Below the pieces are notes generated by a model. It made no database searches, was not told the DNA's origin, and was given only the letters and a program-made list of their open reading frames with translations. From positions 240,001 to 304,000 of the forward strand of contig CAJXLP010000001.1 in assembly GCA_913056275.1 (NCBI GenBank): 64,000 nucleotides of DNA, in the 5' to 3' direction. Shown piece by piece: positions 47,014 to 54,601 of the stretch. Numbering within the stretch: the first letter of the stretch is position 1; the number at the start of each line of letters is the position of its first letter. A program made the translations under genes and the position numbers. This DNA is from an uncultured Mycoplasmatota bacterium (GTDB lineage Bacteria; Bacillota_I; Bacilli_A; Izemoplasmatales; Izemoplasmataceae).

Positions 47014-48207
47014 ATGCAGACACTAATCAAAGATTTTTGGCTAATCTTCCGGAATAACATTCGGGATTACGGAATGTATATTGCCCTCGCAGGAATCTTT
47101 ATATTTTTCACCATTACGACGGGGGGACTGTTTGTCTCATCGAGAAATATATTTAACCTCATTCAACAAACTGGGTTTATTGCTGTAGGTTCAATCGGAA
47201 TGACGCTCATTATCGTCATTCGCCACATCGATTTATCGGTGGGGTCAATTGCTGGCGTTGTCGGAGCTATGGCTGCTGTCTTAATTGTCAGTTATGGAAT
47301 GCCCGCTGCGATTGCTTTGCCGGTAGTTCTTGTTTTTGGGGCGCTCGCTGGATTGCTTACAGGGTTTCTCGTTGCGAAAGTCGGTATACCAGCATTCGTT
47401 GCATCGTTAGGAGGCATGTTCGCCTACCGTGGGTTGATTTTTAACTTCTTACAATCAACGGGAACTCTAGGGGTCAATGATCCACTCATTGAAGCCATTG
47501 GCCGGGGGACCATTCCGGGCCTTGCCACGGTCTTTGGCATGCAGCTGACTTCACTCATTGTCGGACTTTTTGCGATTGGCTGGTTGATTTATTCAGAACT
47601 CAATAACCGACAAAAAAAGATTGAATACAATTTTGACGTATTGCCTAAAAATCTGATGATTATTAAGCTCATCTTTATTAGTACAATTATTGCCGTGGTG
47701 ACGTATGTCTTAGGGGCTTACCGAGGCATCTCTTGGGTGTTAGTGATTGTCGGAGTCGTGGTGTTTATTTATCATTTCATGACGACAAAAACCGTATTAG
47801 GACGCCATATATTTGCGGTTGGCGGAAATCCAGAAGCATCTGAACTGTCGGGAATTAGTGTCGAAAAAATTACCTATTTTGTCTTTAGCTCCATGGGCTT
47901 CTTATCGGCACTTAGCGGAATTATGTACCTTGCGCGTTTACAATCGGCCACCTTTACGGCAGGGGAAGGACTCGAGTTACAAGTCATTGCGGGAGCCTTT
48001 GTCGGCGGAACCAGTGCGGCTGGGGGCATCGGGAAAGTCACAGGCTCAATGATTGGGGCGCTCGTTATGGCTTCGCTCATAAATGGGATGCAGATGCTAT
48101 CACTCGGATCAAACATTCAAAATATTATATCTGGGGTTGTCTTAGTTCTCGCTGTCATCTTCGATGTGAAAACTCGCAATATGAAAAAGATCGAAAAAAG
48201 CGCATAA
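47014..48207 (+). CDS. mmsB: Sugar ABC transporter permease (MmsB/GguB type)
   Basis: A 397-residue inner-membrane permease with about ten helices; IRHIDLSVGSIAGVVGA and GGNPEASELSGISVEK are the family 2 permease motifs. The long form with an extra segment between about 190 and 255 fits the GguB/XylH branch rather than the shorter MglC or RbsC. It is 10 bases after mmsA and is followed by a terminator. Confidence 0.9.
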   Translation: MQTLIKDFWLIFRNNIRDYGMYIALAGIFIFFTITTGGLFVSSRNIFNLIQQTGFIAVGSIGMTLIIVIRHIDLSVGSIAGVVGAMAAVLIVSYGMPAAIALPVVLVFGALAGLLTGFLVAKVGIPAFVASLGGMFAYRGLIFNFLQSTGTLGVNDPLIEAIGRGTIPGLATVFGMQLTSLIVGLFAIGWLIYSELNNRQKKIEYNFDVLPKNLMIIKLIFISTIIAVVTYVLGAYRGISWVLVIVGVVVFIYHFMTTKTVLGRHIFAVGGNPEASELSGISVEKITYFVFSSMGFLSALSGIMYLARLQSATFTAGEGLELQVIAGAFVGGTSAAGGIGKVTGSMIGALVMASLINGMQMLSLGSNIQNIISGVVLVLAVIFDVKTRNMKKIEKSA

Positions 48208-48231
48208 AAAAAGAGCTTCGGCTCTTTTTTT
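48205..48231 (+). terminator. Rho-independent terminator after mmsB
   Basis: AAAAAAAGAGC-TTCG-GCTCTTTTTTT, overlapping the stop codon of mmsB. Confidence 0.92.
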
Positions 48232-48281
48232 ATGGCGTGTTCTTTGACGTATAATGAATGAGTATATAAAAAGGAGTCCCC

Positions 48282-49442
48282 ATGCGAATTGGCTTATTCA
48301 CTGACTCTTACTTTCCGTCTATTAATGGTGTGAGTGTGAGCGTTCATAATTTATACGAAGAACTATTAGACTTAGGTCACGAAGTCTTCATTTTTACAAA
48401 CGATCACGATGCAGCCACACCGCTTGCACACGTCATCCGGTTTAAAGCATTTAGGCCGCCTAAAAAAGCCTTAAAAGAATATCGCATTGGACTTTTTAGT
48501 GCGCATAAAATTAAAAAAGTAAGAACGTTTAAGCTCGATATCATCCATTGTCACTCAGAGATTACGATGGGCCGGATTGCCAGAAAAGTAGCCAAACTTG
48601 ATGGGATTCCGTTCATCTACACGTATCACACGATGTACGAGGATTACACACACTTCATCTCTAAACGCGGAACGACTGCATTGAAACGATTTTTTAAATG
48701 GGTCAGCATGTTTTACGCAGAATTTGCGAGTGCCGTTATATTCCCAACGGAAAAGGTCGCCCAAACGTTTGCGGGATACGGCTTTAAAAACCCGTATTCG
48801 ATTATTCCCACAGGCATCGACCTTTCCAAATTTCATACATTGCATCACCCCGAAGACTTAGCCGCCATCAAACAGCGATACGGCAAACCCTTTCCCCATT
48901 TGATTACGGTGGGTCGGATGTCCAGTGAAAAAAGCATTCAATCATTATTAAACGCCATAAAGACGTTAAAAGAGATTGGACACACGGTCCATTTAACAGC
49001 GATTGGGGACGGACCAGATCGGCAGGGTTATGAAGCTTTTGTAGAGGCGCACAATTTGCAAGATGTCGTCCATTTCTTAGGGATGATTCCTCATGATCAG
49101 TTGCCACTTTATTATCATATGGCCGATTACTTTGTCAGTTTTTCTAAGACAGAAACCCAAGGACTCACTACCATTGAAGCCTTGGCCAGTGGATTGCCTG
49201 TCATTGCGTATGAAGACATCCACCTTAAAACGCTAATCACCCCACACAAACACGGAATGCTGTTCAAAACTGAGGCGGAATTTATCACCCATATTAAAGC
49301 CATCATTAACGATCCAAGCGCTTATCAGGTCGCGCCTCAAGATTTGGTCGATATCACCCGGCCGTACGATAAAAAAACATATGGAAAAACAGTCTCATCG
49401 TTGTACGACTCGGTCCGTCAAAAAGACCATTCCAGCAAGTAA
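48282..49442 (+). CDS. GT4-family glycosyltransferase, probable diacylglycerol glucosyltransferase
   Basis: The 386-residue GT-B protein starts MRIGLFTDSYFPSINGVSVS, like the monoglucosyldiacylglycerol synthase (alMGS) of Acholeplasma laidlawii, and has the GT4 EX7E motif in ETQGLTTIEALASGLPV. Such enzymes move glucose from UDP-glucose to diacylglycerol and set membrane lipid curvature. A polysaccharide role cannot be excluded. TATAAT (48250-48255) and AAAGGAG precede the ATG; it is monocistronic and ends in a terminator shared with dut. Confidence 0.85.
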   Translation: MRIGLFTDSYFPSINGVSVSVHNLYEELLDLGHEVFIFTNDHDAATPLAHVIRFKAFRPPKKALKEYRIGLFSAHKIKKVRTFKLDIIHCHSEITMGRIARKVAKLDGIPFIYTYHTMYEDYTHFISKRGTTALKRFFKWVSMFYAEFASAVIFPTEKVAQTFAGYGFKNPYSIIPTGIDLSKFHTLHHPEDLAAIKQRYGKPFPHLITVGRMSSEKSIQSLLNAIKTLKEIGHTVHLTAIGDGPDRQGYEAFVEAHNLQDVVHFLGMIPHDQLPLYYHMADYFVSFSKTETQGLTTIEALASGLPVIAYEDIHLKTLITPHKHGMLFKTEAEFITHIKAIINDPSAYQVAPQDLVDITRPYDKKTYGKTVSSLYDSVRQKDHSSK

Positions 49443-49460
49443 GCGGAATGGTCTTTTTTT
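49425..49460. terminator. Bidirectional terminator between the glycosyltransferase and dut
   Basis: GACCATTCC / GGAATGGTC stem, with A4 before and T7 after. The stop of the plus-strand gene lies in the loop and that of dut at the edge. Confidence 0.9.
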
Positions 49461-49890
49461 AAGTACTGCCAAAGCCTCCATCACGAGGTCTTTTGGGTTT
49501 AATTTCTTGGTCGCTCACTAAATATTTGGAGAAAATCCCTTGGGCGATTCTTGAGTCTTGGGCAAGGTGAATGGGGGCGTCCCCATAGTTGTGTACGAGA
49601 ATAAATATCGCCCCATCATTGGTTTTGTTTCCGTAATAATCGGCGTCGATGATGCCCACATGATTGGGCATTTGCAACGTGTGATTTTTAGCGACGGAAC
49701 TTCGCATGTATATTTTTAAGACCTCATCATCCCCCATGTATGCTTTCACACCCGTCTCAACGAGTGCTTTTTGTCCAGGGTCAATGGTTAAAGCCTTTGC
49801 GACATAAAAATCATAGCCTGCACTAAGTGGTGTTTGTCGTTCTGGCAAATGGACCTGTGTATAGCCCTTTGCAACGTGAAATCCACGCAT
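49459..49890 (-). CDS. dut: dUTP diphosphatase
   Basis: Trimeric dUTPase hydrolyses dUTP to dUMP and keeps uracil out of DNA. The 143-residue protein has the five motifs: SAGYDFYV (1), MRSSVAKN (2), VGIIDADYYGNKTNDG (3, with the catalytic Asp), DSRIAQGIF (4) and a C-terminal PRDGGFGST (5, with the Phe that covers the base). ATG 49890 is preceded by GAGGTGAT; GTG 49899 is inside that. A -10 TATAAT lies at 49915-49920 on the minus strand, close to the divergent riboswitch promoter. Confidence 0.93.
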   Translation of the reverse strand: MRGFHVAKGYTQVHLPERQTPLSAGYDFYVAKALTIDPGQKALVETGVKAYMGDDEVLKIYMRSSVAKNHTLQMPNHVGIIDADYYGNKTNDGAIFILVHNYGDAPIHLAQDSRIAQGIFSKYLVSDQEIKPKRPRDGGFGST

Positions 49891-49931
49891 TTTTATCACC
49901 TCAAATCTTTCGTTATTATAGCATGATTATA

Positions 49932-49961
49932 TTGACTATTTGACGGGTTTGGGCGTATACT
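49932..49961 (+). promoter_or_regulatory. Promoter of the cobalamin-riboswitch operon
   Basis: TTGACT (49932-49937) and TATACT (49956-49961), spacer 18. It is divergent from the dut promoter (minus-strand TATAAT 49915-49920), the two being back to back. Transcription starts near 49968, just before the aptamer. Confidence 0.75.
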
Positions 49962-49970
49962 ACTTTTAAC

Positions 49971-50170
49971 GTTTTAGGTCCATGCAAATGGTGAAAAGGG
50001 AATTTGGTGAAAGACCAAAGCTGTCCCAGCAACCGTAAGTCTGACGAAATGCATATGCCACTGCTTAACATGTTGAGCGGGAAGGCGCAAAGTAGGACGA
50101 TGACGAGCCGGTAGACCTGCCTAGATCGATAGTGATTGAAGTACTCCTGGGTGAGAGTCTTTACGAGATT
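49971..50170 (+). promoter_or_regulatory. Cobalamin riboswitch aptamer
   Basis: The conserved core is clear: GGTGAAAAGGGAAT and GGTGAAAGACCAAAGCTG (about 49990-50023), CCCAGCAACCGTAAGT, the B12 box GCCACTG (50057-50063), GGGAAGGCG, and GGACGATGACGAGCCGGTAG then ACCTGCC (about 50094-50121). This class binds adenosyl- or aquocobalamin and turns off downstream genes. The 359-base gap between dut and the lipoprotein gene is filled by this element and its terminator. Confidence 0.95.
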
Positions 50171-50206
50171 CCTAATGCTTTTTTTAAGCATATATGGTCA
50201 TACGTA

Positions 50207-50234
50207 AAAACCGTCTAGGAGGATGGTTTTTTTT
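50207..50234 (+). terminator. Expression-platform terminator of the cobalamin riboswitch
   Basis: AAAACCGTC (50207-50215) pairs with GATGGTTTT (50222-50230), loop TAGGAG, followed by a T tract to 50234 and then directly by the gene ribosome site. A smaller hairpin ATGCTT/AAGCAT (about 50173-50190) precedes it. Cobalamin binding would favour termination here. Confidence 0.8.
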
Positions 50235-50249
50235 ATTGAGGAGGTTCTT

Positions 50250-51434
50250 TTGAAAAAACTGTTCTCACTCGGTTTAATCGGATGGCTTCTAGTGAGTTTG
50301 GCGGCGTGCCAAGCACCTTCGTCTGACGATCTCGATGCGACTGATACGCAAATCCAAACCTTGCAAAATAGGGTGGACCAATTAGAAAACGAAAATACCC
50401 AGCTCAAAGATGAGTTAGCTGGATACCAAGCGGTCGAAGGGACCGTCACATTTGTCTTAGATACCACACCACCTGTGATTCGCTCGCTCTCTTATGACGA
50501 CGCAGCGATGGCTACCCCGCTTGATTTGTTAATTGAAGCATTAGGCGACGATCAAGTCATCACGACTGAAAGTGAATTTGGCATTTTTATTGAATCAATC
50601 GGATCAATTAATCCTTTATATGGGTCTTACATCATGATTGAAAAGAACAACGAGCCATTGTCCGTAGGCCTTGCGGATGCCCCTTATAATGACGGAGATA
50701 TCTTCCGGTTCTCCTTGGAATATTGGGACGCAAATGCCTTCCAAGTGAGAACCAGCATTGAGCGCTTTATCGCCCAAGAAGCTGAATCATTCATCGATGA
50801 ATTCAATTATGATGTCTTGACAGGCTTATCAGTACTAAACGAACCACTGCCGGATGCGTATGCACTTCAAGGAACCGGTGAAGCCGGCTACTTAAAAGAT
50901 ATCCTCGTCCAAAAAGCACTGGGTGAGGTTGCGCCTTCTGCCATCGAGAACTATCAAGCAACCTTCGCAATGACCCCACTTTTTCGCGGCAGTCTTGGCA
51001 TGATGGCCTTGTCAGATACAGCGGCCTATGAGGCTTTGATTGATGACTACTTGGCGCATCTTGAAACTGTTGAATTAAACACCGTGGGCTTTGATGATTT
51101 AGCGATGACCATTATGCATCTAAAAGACGCGACGCCCCCACGCATCATCGATGCGTATGAGACACAGGTACCTAACCTTGATAATGCGCCCTCGCTGGCA
51201 CTTGCCATCATGGCCGAAATTGCCTTATCAAGCAATCCGTACGACACGGTGTTGGAAACGGGAGATACGTTGCCTGATGCCTTGATGAATTTACAAACCA
51301 TAAAGGGCGGATTTCTCTACGATTATGCGAGTGGTCCAGCCTCGACCAGACAATTTTCGAGTCCCCAGAGTTTTTTAGCACTTACTGTGTTAGAAGCGTA
51401 CTTAAATGGGGATTCCACCATGCCGTACGAATAG
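50250..51434 (+). CDS. Transcobalamin-like lipoprotein (DUF4430 domain plus alpha/alpha toroid)
   Basis: From TTG 50250 (GAGGAGG five bases upstream) this is a 394-residue lipoprotein: signal with lipobox LAAC (Cys20), a coiled coil (about 27-60), a beta domain of DUF4430/transcobalamin C-terminal type (about 63-160), then a helical region (about 165-394) with helix-hairpin repeats and GGFLYDYASGP..FSSPQSFLALTVLEAY, resembling the alpha/alpha toroid of intrinsic factor and transcobalamin. Human proteins have toroid then beta domain; here the order is reversed. Riboswitch control and the ECF gene downstream suggest that it captures cobalamin or other corrinoids at the cell surface. The toroid call is by pattern and should be modelled. 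Confidence 0.75.
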   Translation: MKKLFSLGLIGWLLVSLAACQAPSSDDLDATDTQIQTLQNRVDQLENENTQLKDELAGYQAVEGTVTFVLDTTPPVIRSLSYDDAAMATPLDLLIEALGDDQVITTESEFGIFIESIGSINPLYGSYIMIEKNNEPLSVGLADAPYNDGDIFRFSLEYWDANAFQVRTSIERFIAQEAESFIDEFNYDVLTGLSVLNEPLPDAYALQGTGEAGYLKDILVQKALGEVAPSAIENYQATFAMTPLFRGSLGMMALSDTAAYEALIDDYLAHLETVELNTVGFDDLAMTIMHLKDATPPRIIDAYETQVPNLDNAPSLALAIMAEIALSSNPYDTVLETGDTLPDALMNLQTIKGGFLYDYASGPASTRQFSSPQSFLALTVLEAYLNGDSTMPYE

Positions 51435-51443
51435 GAGCATCGC

Positions 51444-51866
51444 ATGAAAAAAGCTTTTGTGACGATTGGCATGATGGTTGGGTTAGCCGTATCCCTATTT
51501 TTGTACGATCAAACATTGCCCGCTCCAACCGCAGGATCTGTGACCATCGTCTTATCTGAAGCTGGCGAGCCCCTGCAAGAAACAACGCATGCATTCACTG
51601 AATCAGACACGCTATTTAGCGTCTTAGATACGCATTATGACATTGCCTGTGCGGACCGCGAATTTCACCCAACCACCGACTGTGAGTCGTTGAGCTTTTC
51701 CGGAGTGGAAGGGCGTATTCTTTTAGAAATCGGCCCTTTAAAAAGTGACTGGTTTACCAGTTACATCGCACTGAATGTCAACGGCGAACACGCCGCGTAT
51801 GGCATCGATCAATTGGCACTAGAATCCGGTGATACCATCGAACTTGACTTAGTTCCCACCTCTTAA
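51444..51866 (+). CDS. Secreted or membrane-anchored DUF4430/transcobalamin-like protein
   Basis: A 140-residue protein with an N-terminal hydrophobic helix (about 5-21) lacking a lipobox, so it is either a signal peptide or an anchor. The rest is a single DUF4430-like beta domain: GSVTIVLSEAGEPLQ, a TLFSVLD segment, SYIALNVNGEHAAYGIDQL and LESGDTIELDL. Two cysteines (69 and 80) could form a disulfide. It lies between the larger transcobalamin-like lipoprotein (9-base gap) and the ECF component, in the same cobalamin-regulated unit. Probable co-receptor for corrinoids. Confidence 0.75.
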   Translation: MKKAFVTIGMMVGLAVSLFLYDQTLPAPTAGSVTIVLSEAGEPLQETTHAFTESDTLFSVLDTHYDIACADREFHPTTDCESLSFSGVEGRILLEIGPLKSDWFTSYIALNVNGEHAAYGIDQLALESGDTIELDLVPTS

Positions 51867-51879
51867 AAGGAGCCTTGAA

Positions 51880-52386
51880 ATGCCCGTAAAAAAATTGACC
51901 CTCATGGCTTTACTCACGACCCTTTTACTGATTCAAGAACAAGCCTTATCATTCATCCCCAATGTGCAGTTTTCGACCCTTTTGATTCTTTTATTTGCGT
52001 CGACGTTTAAACTGCGTGATTCATTGGTCATGTTGGCTGTCTATGTGTGTATAGATAGCTTATATATGGGCGCATTAAATCCCTTTTACATGATTCCGAT
52101 GTACCTTGGGTGGGCCACTTTACCGGTTCTTTACCATACCGTGATAAAACCGCGTGAGTCGATTTACGCCATGGCGACGTTAGGATTTTTTGGCGGCTTC
52201 ATCTACGGGGTGTTATTTATGCCGTTTGCCGTCATCCAAACAGGCATTGACCCACGGGCGTATTTACTCGCTGACTTTCCCTTTCAAATCATCATGGCCG
52301 CCAGTAACTTTTTGACCATCTTGTGGTTGTATGCCCCACTGAAAAAAATATACGGCTTATACGTCCCTAAAGAAGCCACACAGTAA
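51880..52386 (+). CDS. ECF transporter S component, probable cobalamin/corrinoid specificity
   Basis: A 168-residue membrane protein with five to six hydrophobic helices, the size and topology of ECF S components, which capture a vitamin in the membrane and hand it to the shared EcfA-EcfA'-EcfT module. Motifs in the family are weak, but the N-terminal KLTLMALLTTLLL and a cobalamin riboswitch two genes upstream support this. No EcfA or EcfT gene is in the window, so it would use a module encoded elsewhere. AAAAGGAG precedes the ATG. Confidence 0.8.
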   Translation: MPVKKLTLMALLTTLLLIQEQALSFIPNVQFSTLLILLFASTFKLRDSLVMLAVYVCIDSLYMGALNPFYMIPMYLGWATLPVLYHTVIKPRESIYAMATLGFFGGFIYGVLFMPFAVIQTGIDPRAYLLADFPFQIIMAASNFLTILWLYAPLKKIYGLYVPKEATQ

Positions 52387-52391
52387 AGCGC

Positions 52392-52416
52392 AAAAAGGCT
52401 TGCAAGAGCCTTTTTT
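52392..52416 (+). terminator. Rho-independent terminator after the ECF gene
   Basis: AAAAAGGCT-TGCAAG-AGCCTTTTTT. Its loop carries the -35 box of the rpsB promoter. Confidence 0.88.
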
Positions 52417-52428
52417 ATTTGATATACT
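52400..52428 (+). promoter_or_regulatory. rpsB promoter overlapping a terminator
   Basis: TTGCAA (52400-52405) and TATACT (52423-52428) with a 17-base spacer. The -35 is in the loop of the upstream terminator and the spacer holds its T tract. Confidence 0.75.
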
Positions 52429-52446
52429 TTATCACGCCGTAAATAC

Positions 52447-52508
52447 TCACACATTGGGAGTGATTTAAAGGAGCCTACGGGTCTTAAATCACCGCGAACA
52501 ATGTGGCG
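52447..52508 (+). promoter_or_regulatory. Structured rpsB leader (S2 autoregulatory candidate)
   Basis: CACATTG (52450-52456) pairs with CAATGTG (52499-52505) outside GTGATTTAA (52460-52468) / TTAAATCAC (52484-52492), giving a long two-part stem with an internal loop and a 15-base apical loop with GGAG. Position, 26 bases before the rpsB ribosome site, fits a ribosomal-protein leader bound by S2. Confidence 0.65.
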
Positions 52509-52534
52509 GAAAAAATCAATTTAGGAGGCCTTTA

Positions 52535-53611
52535 ATGGCAGTCGTAGAAATGAAACAACTCCTGGAATCAGGAGTCCACTTCGGACATCAAACCCGTCGC
52601 TGGAACCCAAAAATGGATCCATACATTTACACATCCCGTCATGGCATTCACATTTTGGACTTGCAACAAACCGTCAAATACATCGAAGATATGTACCAAC
52701 GGTTCGTAGAAATTGCGAAAGAAAATGGCAAAGTATTGTTTGTTGGAACTAAAAAACAAGCGGCTGAAGCCATTCAACAAGAAGCTGAGCGTGCGGGGCA
52801 CTATTACGTTTCCAAACGTTGGCTTGGTGGAACACTCACGAACTTTAAAACCATTCGTAAAAGCATTCGTCGGTTAACCGACATTGAACGGATGGAAGAA
52901 GACGGAACCTTCCAAAGACTTCCCAAGAAAGAAGTTATCGGATTACGTAAAGAGATGGAACGGCTCACTGCCTTTTTATCCGGTATTAAAGAAATGCGTA
53001 ATCTACCTCAAGCCGTGTTCATTATCGATCCGTTAAAAGAAATCAATGCGATTAGAGAAGCACGTAAACTAGGCATTCCAGTCTACGGCGTCCTCGATAC
53101 AAACTGTGACCCAGATGACCTTGACCATTTCGTTCCAGCGAATGACGATGCGATTCGCTCCATTCGTTTACTCTTAAAAGTAATGGCCAATGCGCTCTTA
53201 GAAGGCGCCGGCGGCGAAGTCGAAGAAGTCGTCACACAATCCAAAGAAGAACGTGACCAAAAAGAAGCTGAAGCCAAAGCTAAAGCGCAAAAAGCGCGCG
53301 CTGAAGCGAAAGCTCAGGATTCAAAAGAGTCAGCAAGCGATGCCCCCAAAGCGGAAGCGAAAGCAGCCCCAAAAGCGGAAGCCAAGGCAGAACCAAAAGC
53401 TGAAGCCAAACCAGAACCAAAAGCTGAAGCCAAACCAGAACCAAAAGCTGAAGCCAAACCAGAGCCGAAAGCTGCACCTGAAGCACCCGCTGCAGCAAGC
53501 GCAGATTTAAGCAGTCACAGTGTGGCCGACTTAAAAGCGCTCGCTAAAGAACGCGGATTAAGCGGATACTCCAAACTTAAAAAAGCCGAGCTAATCGACT
53601 TACTTAAATAA
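52535..53611 (+). CDS. rpsB: 30S ribosomal protein S2 with long C-terminal extension
   Basis: S2 binds the 30S head-body junction. Residues 1 to about 229 are a normal S2 ([51 protein letters not shown]). It continues about 130 residues further: a charged helix, an Ala/Glu/Lys/Pro region with three perfect [12 protein letters not shown] repeats, and a 35-residue end (about 324-358, [30 protein letters not shown]) that looks like a Rho N-terminal or SAP-type nucleic-acid-binding fold. Typical S2 is 230-260 residues, so the tail is unusual. TTTAGGAGG precedes the ATG. Confidence 0.95.
   Translation: MAVVEMKQLLESGVHFGHQTRRWNPKMDPYIYTSRHGIHILDLQQTVKYIEDMYQRFVEIAKENGKVLFVGTKKQAAEAIQQEAERAGHYYVSKRWLGGTLTNFKTIRKSIRRLTDIERMEEDGTFQRLPKKEVIGLRKEMERLTAFLSGIKEMRNLPQAVFIIDPLKEINAIREARKLGIPVYGVLDTNCDPDDLDHFVPANDDAIRSIRLLLKVMANALLEGAGGEVEEVVTQSKEERDQKEAEAKAKAQKARAEAKAQDSKESASDAPKAEAKAAPKAEAKAEPKAEAKPEPKAEAKPEPKAEAKPEPKAAPEAPAAASADLSSHSVADLKALAKERGLSGYSKLKKAELIDLLK
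53390..53461 (+). repeat. Three perfect 24-bp tandem repeats in rpsB
   Basis: Unit GAACCAAAAGCTGAAGCCAA plus ACCA starts at 53390, 53414 and 53438, encoding EPKAEAKP frames, with degenerate copies on both sides. Copy number could vary between strains by slippage. Confidence 0.9.
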
Positions 53612-53636
53612 AAAAAGAGCGCATGGCGCTCTTTTT
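53611..53636 (+). terminator. Rho-independent terminator after rpsB
   Basis: AAAAAAGAGCGC-ATG-GCGCTCTTTTT starting at the rpsB stop; tsf follows with a possible weak promoter (TAAAAT 53668-53673, no clear -35). Confidence 0.9.
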
Positions 53637-53701
53637 ATCGGGCACCCTACCGGCCCTTTAACTATGGTAAAATATACCCAGATAACAAGGAGGCACTCAT
53701 C

Positions 53702-54580
53702 ATGGCAGTAAATGCAAAAGCAGTCAAAGAATTAAGAGAAAAAACCGGCGCTGGAATGTTAGATTGTAAAAAAGCGCTCGACGAAACAAACGGTGATATC
53801 GACAAAGCGATCGATTATCTCCGGGAAAAAGGCATTGCAAAAGCCCAAAAGAAAGGGAGCCGTGTGGCTGCTGAGGGACTTGCGAGTGTCGTTGTTAAAG
53901 ATAATGATGCGATTTTATTTGAACTTAACTCAGAAACGGATTTTGTCGCAAAAAATAAAGAGTTTTTAGAGTTGATCGACCAAGTGGGTCAAGAACTGAT
54001 GAACGGAAGTGCCGCTGATTTAGAGGCTGCACTTGCATTACCGGTTGAAGATGGGTCGATGGCAGACTTAATCGTTAAAGCGACGTCACGAATCGGTGAA
54101 AAACTTGAATTAAGACGCTACGTCCGCGTCACTAAAACGGCTGACCAAGTATTTGGTGCGTATACCCACATGGGAGGCAAAATTGCCTCACTCGTTACAC
54201 TGGAAGGGGCGGCTGAAGATGTCGCGCGTGATATCGCGATGCACGTCGCAGCTAACAACCCTAACTATTTAGACGAATCGCAAGTGAGTGATGATGTAAT
54301 TGCGCATGAACGCAGTGTGTTAAGAGCTGAAGCACTCAATGAAGGAAAGCCCGAAGCCATTGTTGATAAGATGGTTGAAGGGCGTTTAAACAAAATGCTA
54401 AAAGATATTTGCTTAGTGCATCAACCGTTTGTCAAAAACCCGGATGAAACGGTCGCCGCGCATGTGAAAGCTGCCGGTGGGTCGATTGTGTCATTCGTTC
54501 GTTTAGAAGTCGGCGAAGGCATTGAGAAAAAATCCGAAGACTTTGCGTCTGAAGTTCAAGCGCAAATGAAAGCGGCATAA
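53702..54580 (+). CDS. tsf: Elongation factor Ts
   Basis: EF-Ts is the nucleotide exchange factor of EF-Tu. The 292-residue protein starts with a UBA-like helical module (ELREKTGAGMLDCKKAL) and has the conserved NSETDFVAKNKEF motif that displaces GDP. Length is standard. AACAAGGAGG precedes the ATG. It heads tsf-pyrH-frr. Confidence 0.97.
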   Translation: MAVNAKAVKELREKTGAGMLDCKKALDETNGDIDKAIDYLREKGIAKAQKKGSRVAAEGLASVVVKDNDAILFELNSETDFVAKNKEFLELIDQVGQELMNGSAADLEAALALPVEDGSMADLIVKATSRIGEKLELRRYVRVTKTADQVFGAYTHMGGKIASLVTLEGAAEDVARDIAMHVAANNPNYLDESQVSDDVIAHERSVLRAEALNEGKPEAIVDKMVEGRLNKMLKDICLVHQPFVKNPDETVAAHVKAAGGSIVSFVRLEVGEGIEKKSEDFASEVQAQMKAA

Positions 54581-54601
54581 GCATTCACTAAAGGAGATCC
54601 A

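Noticed and set aside
53390..53461. Regular 24-bp repeats considered as a CRISPR or satellite array
   Set aside because: They are contiguous without spacers and in frame inside rpsB, encoding a peptide repeat.
53280..53498. Leu/Trp-rich open frame on the minus strand
   Set aside because: It is the antisense shadow of the rpsB repeat region, with no ribosome site.
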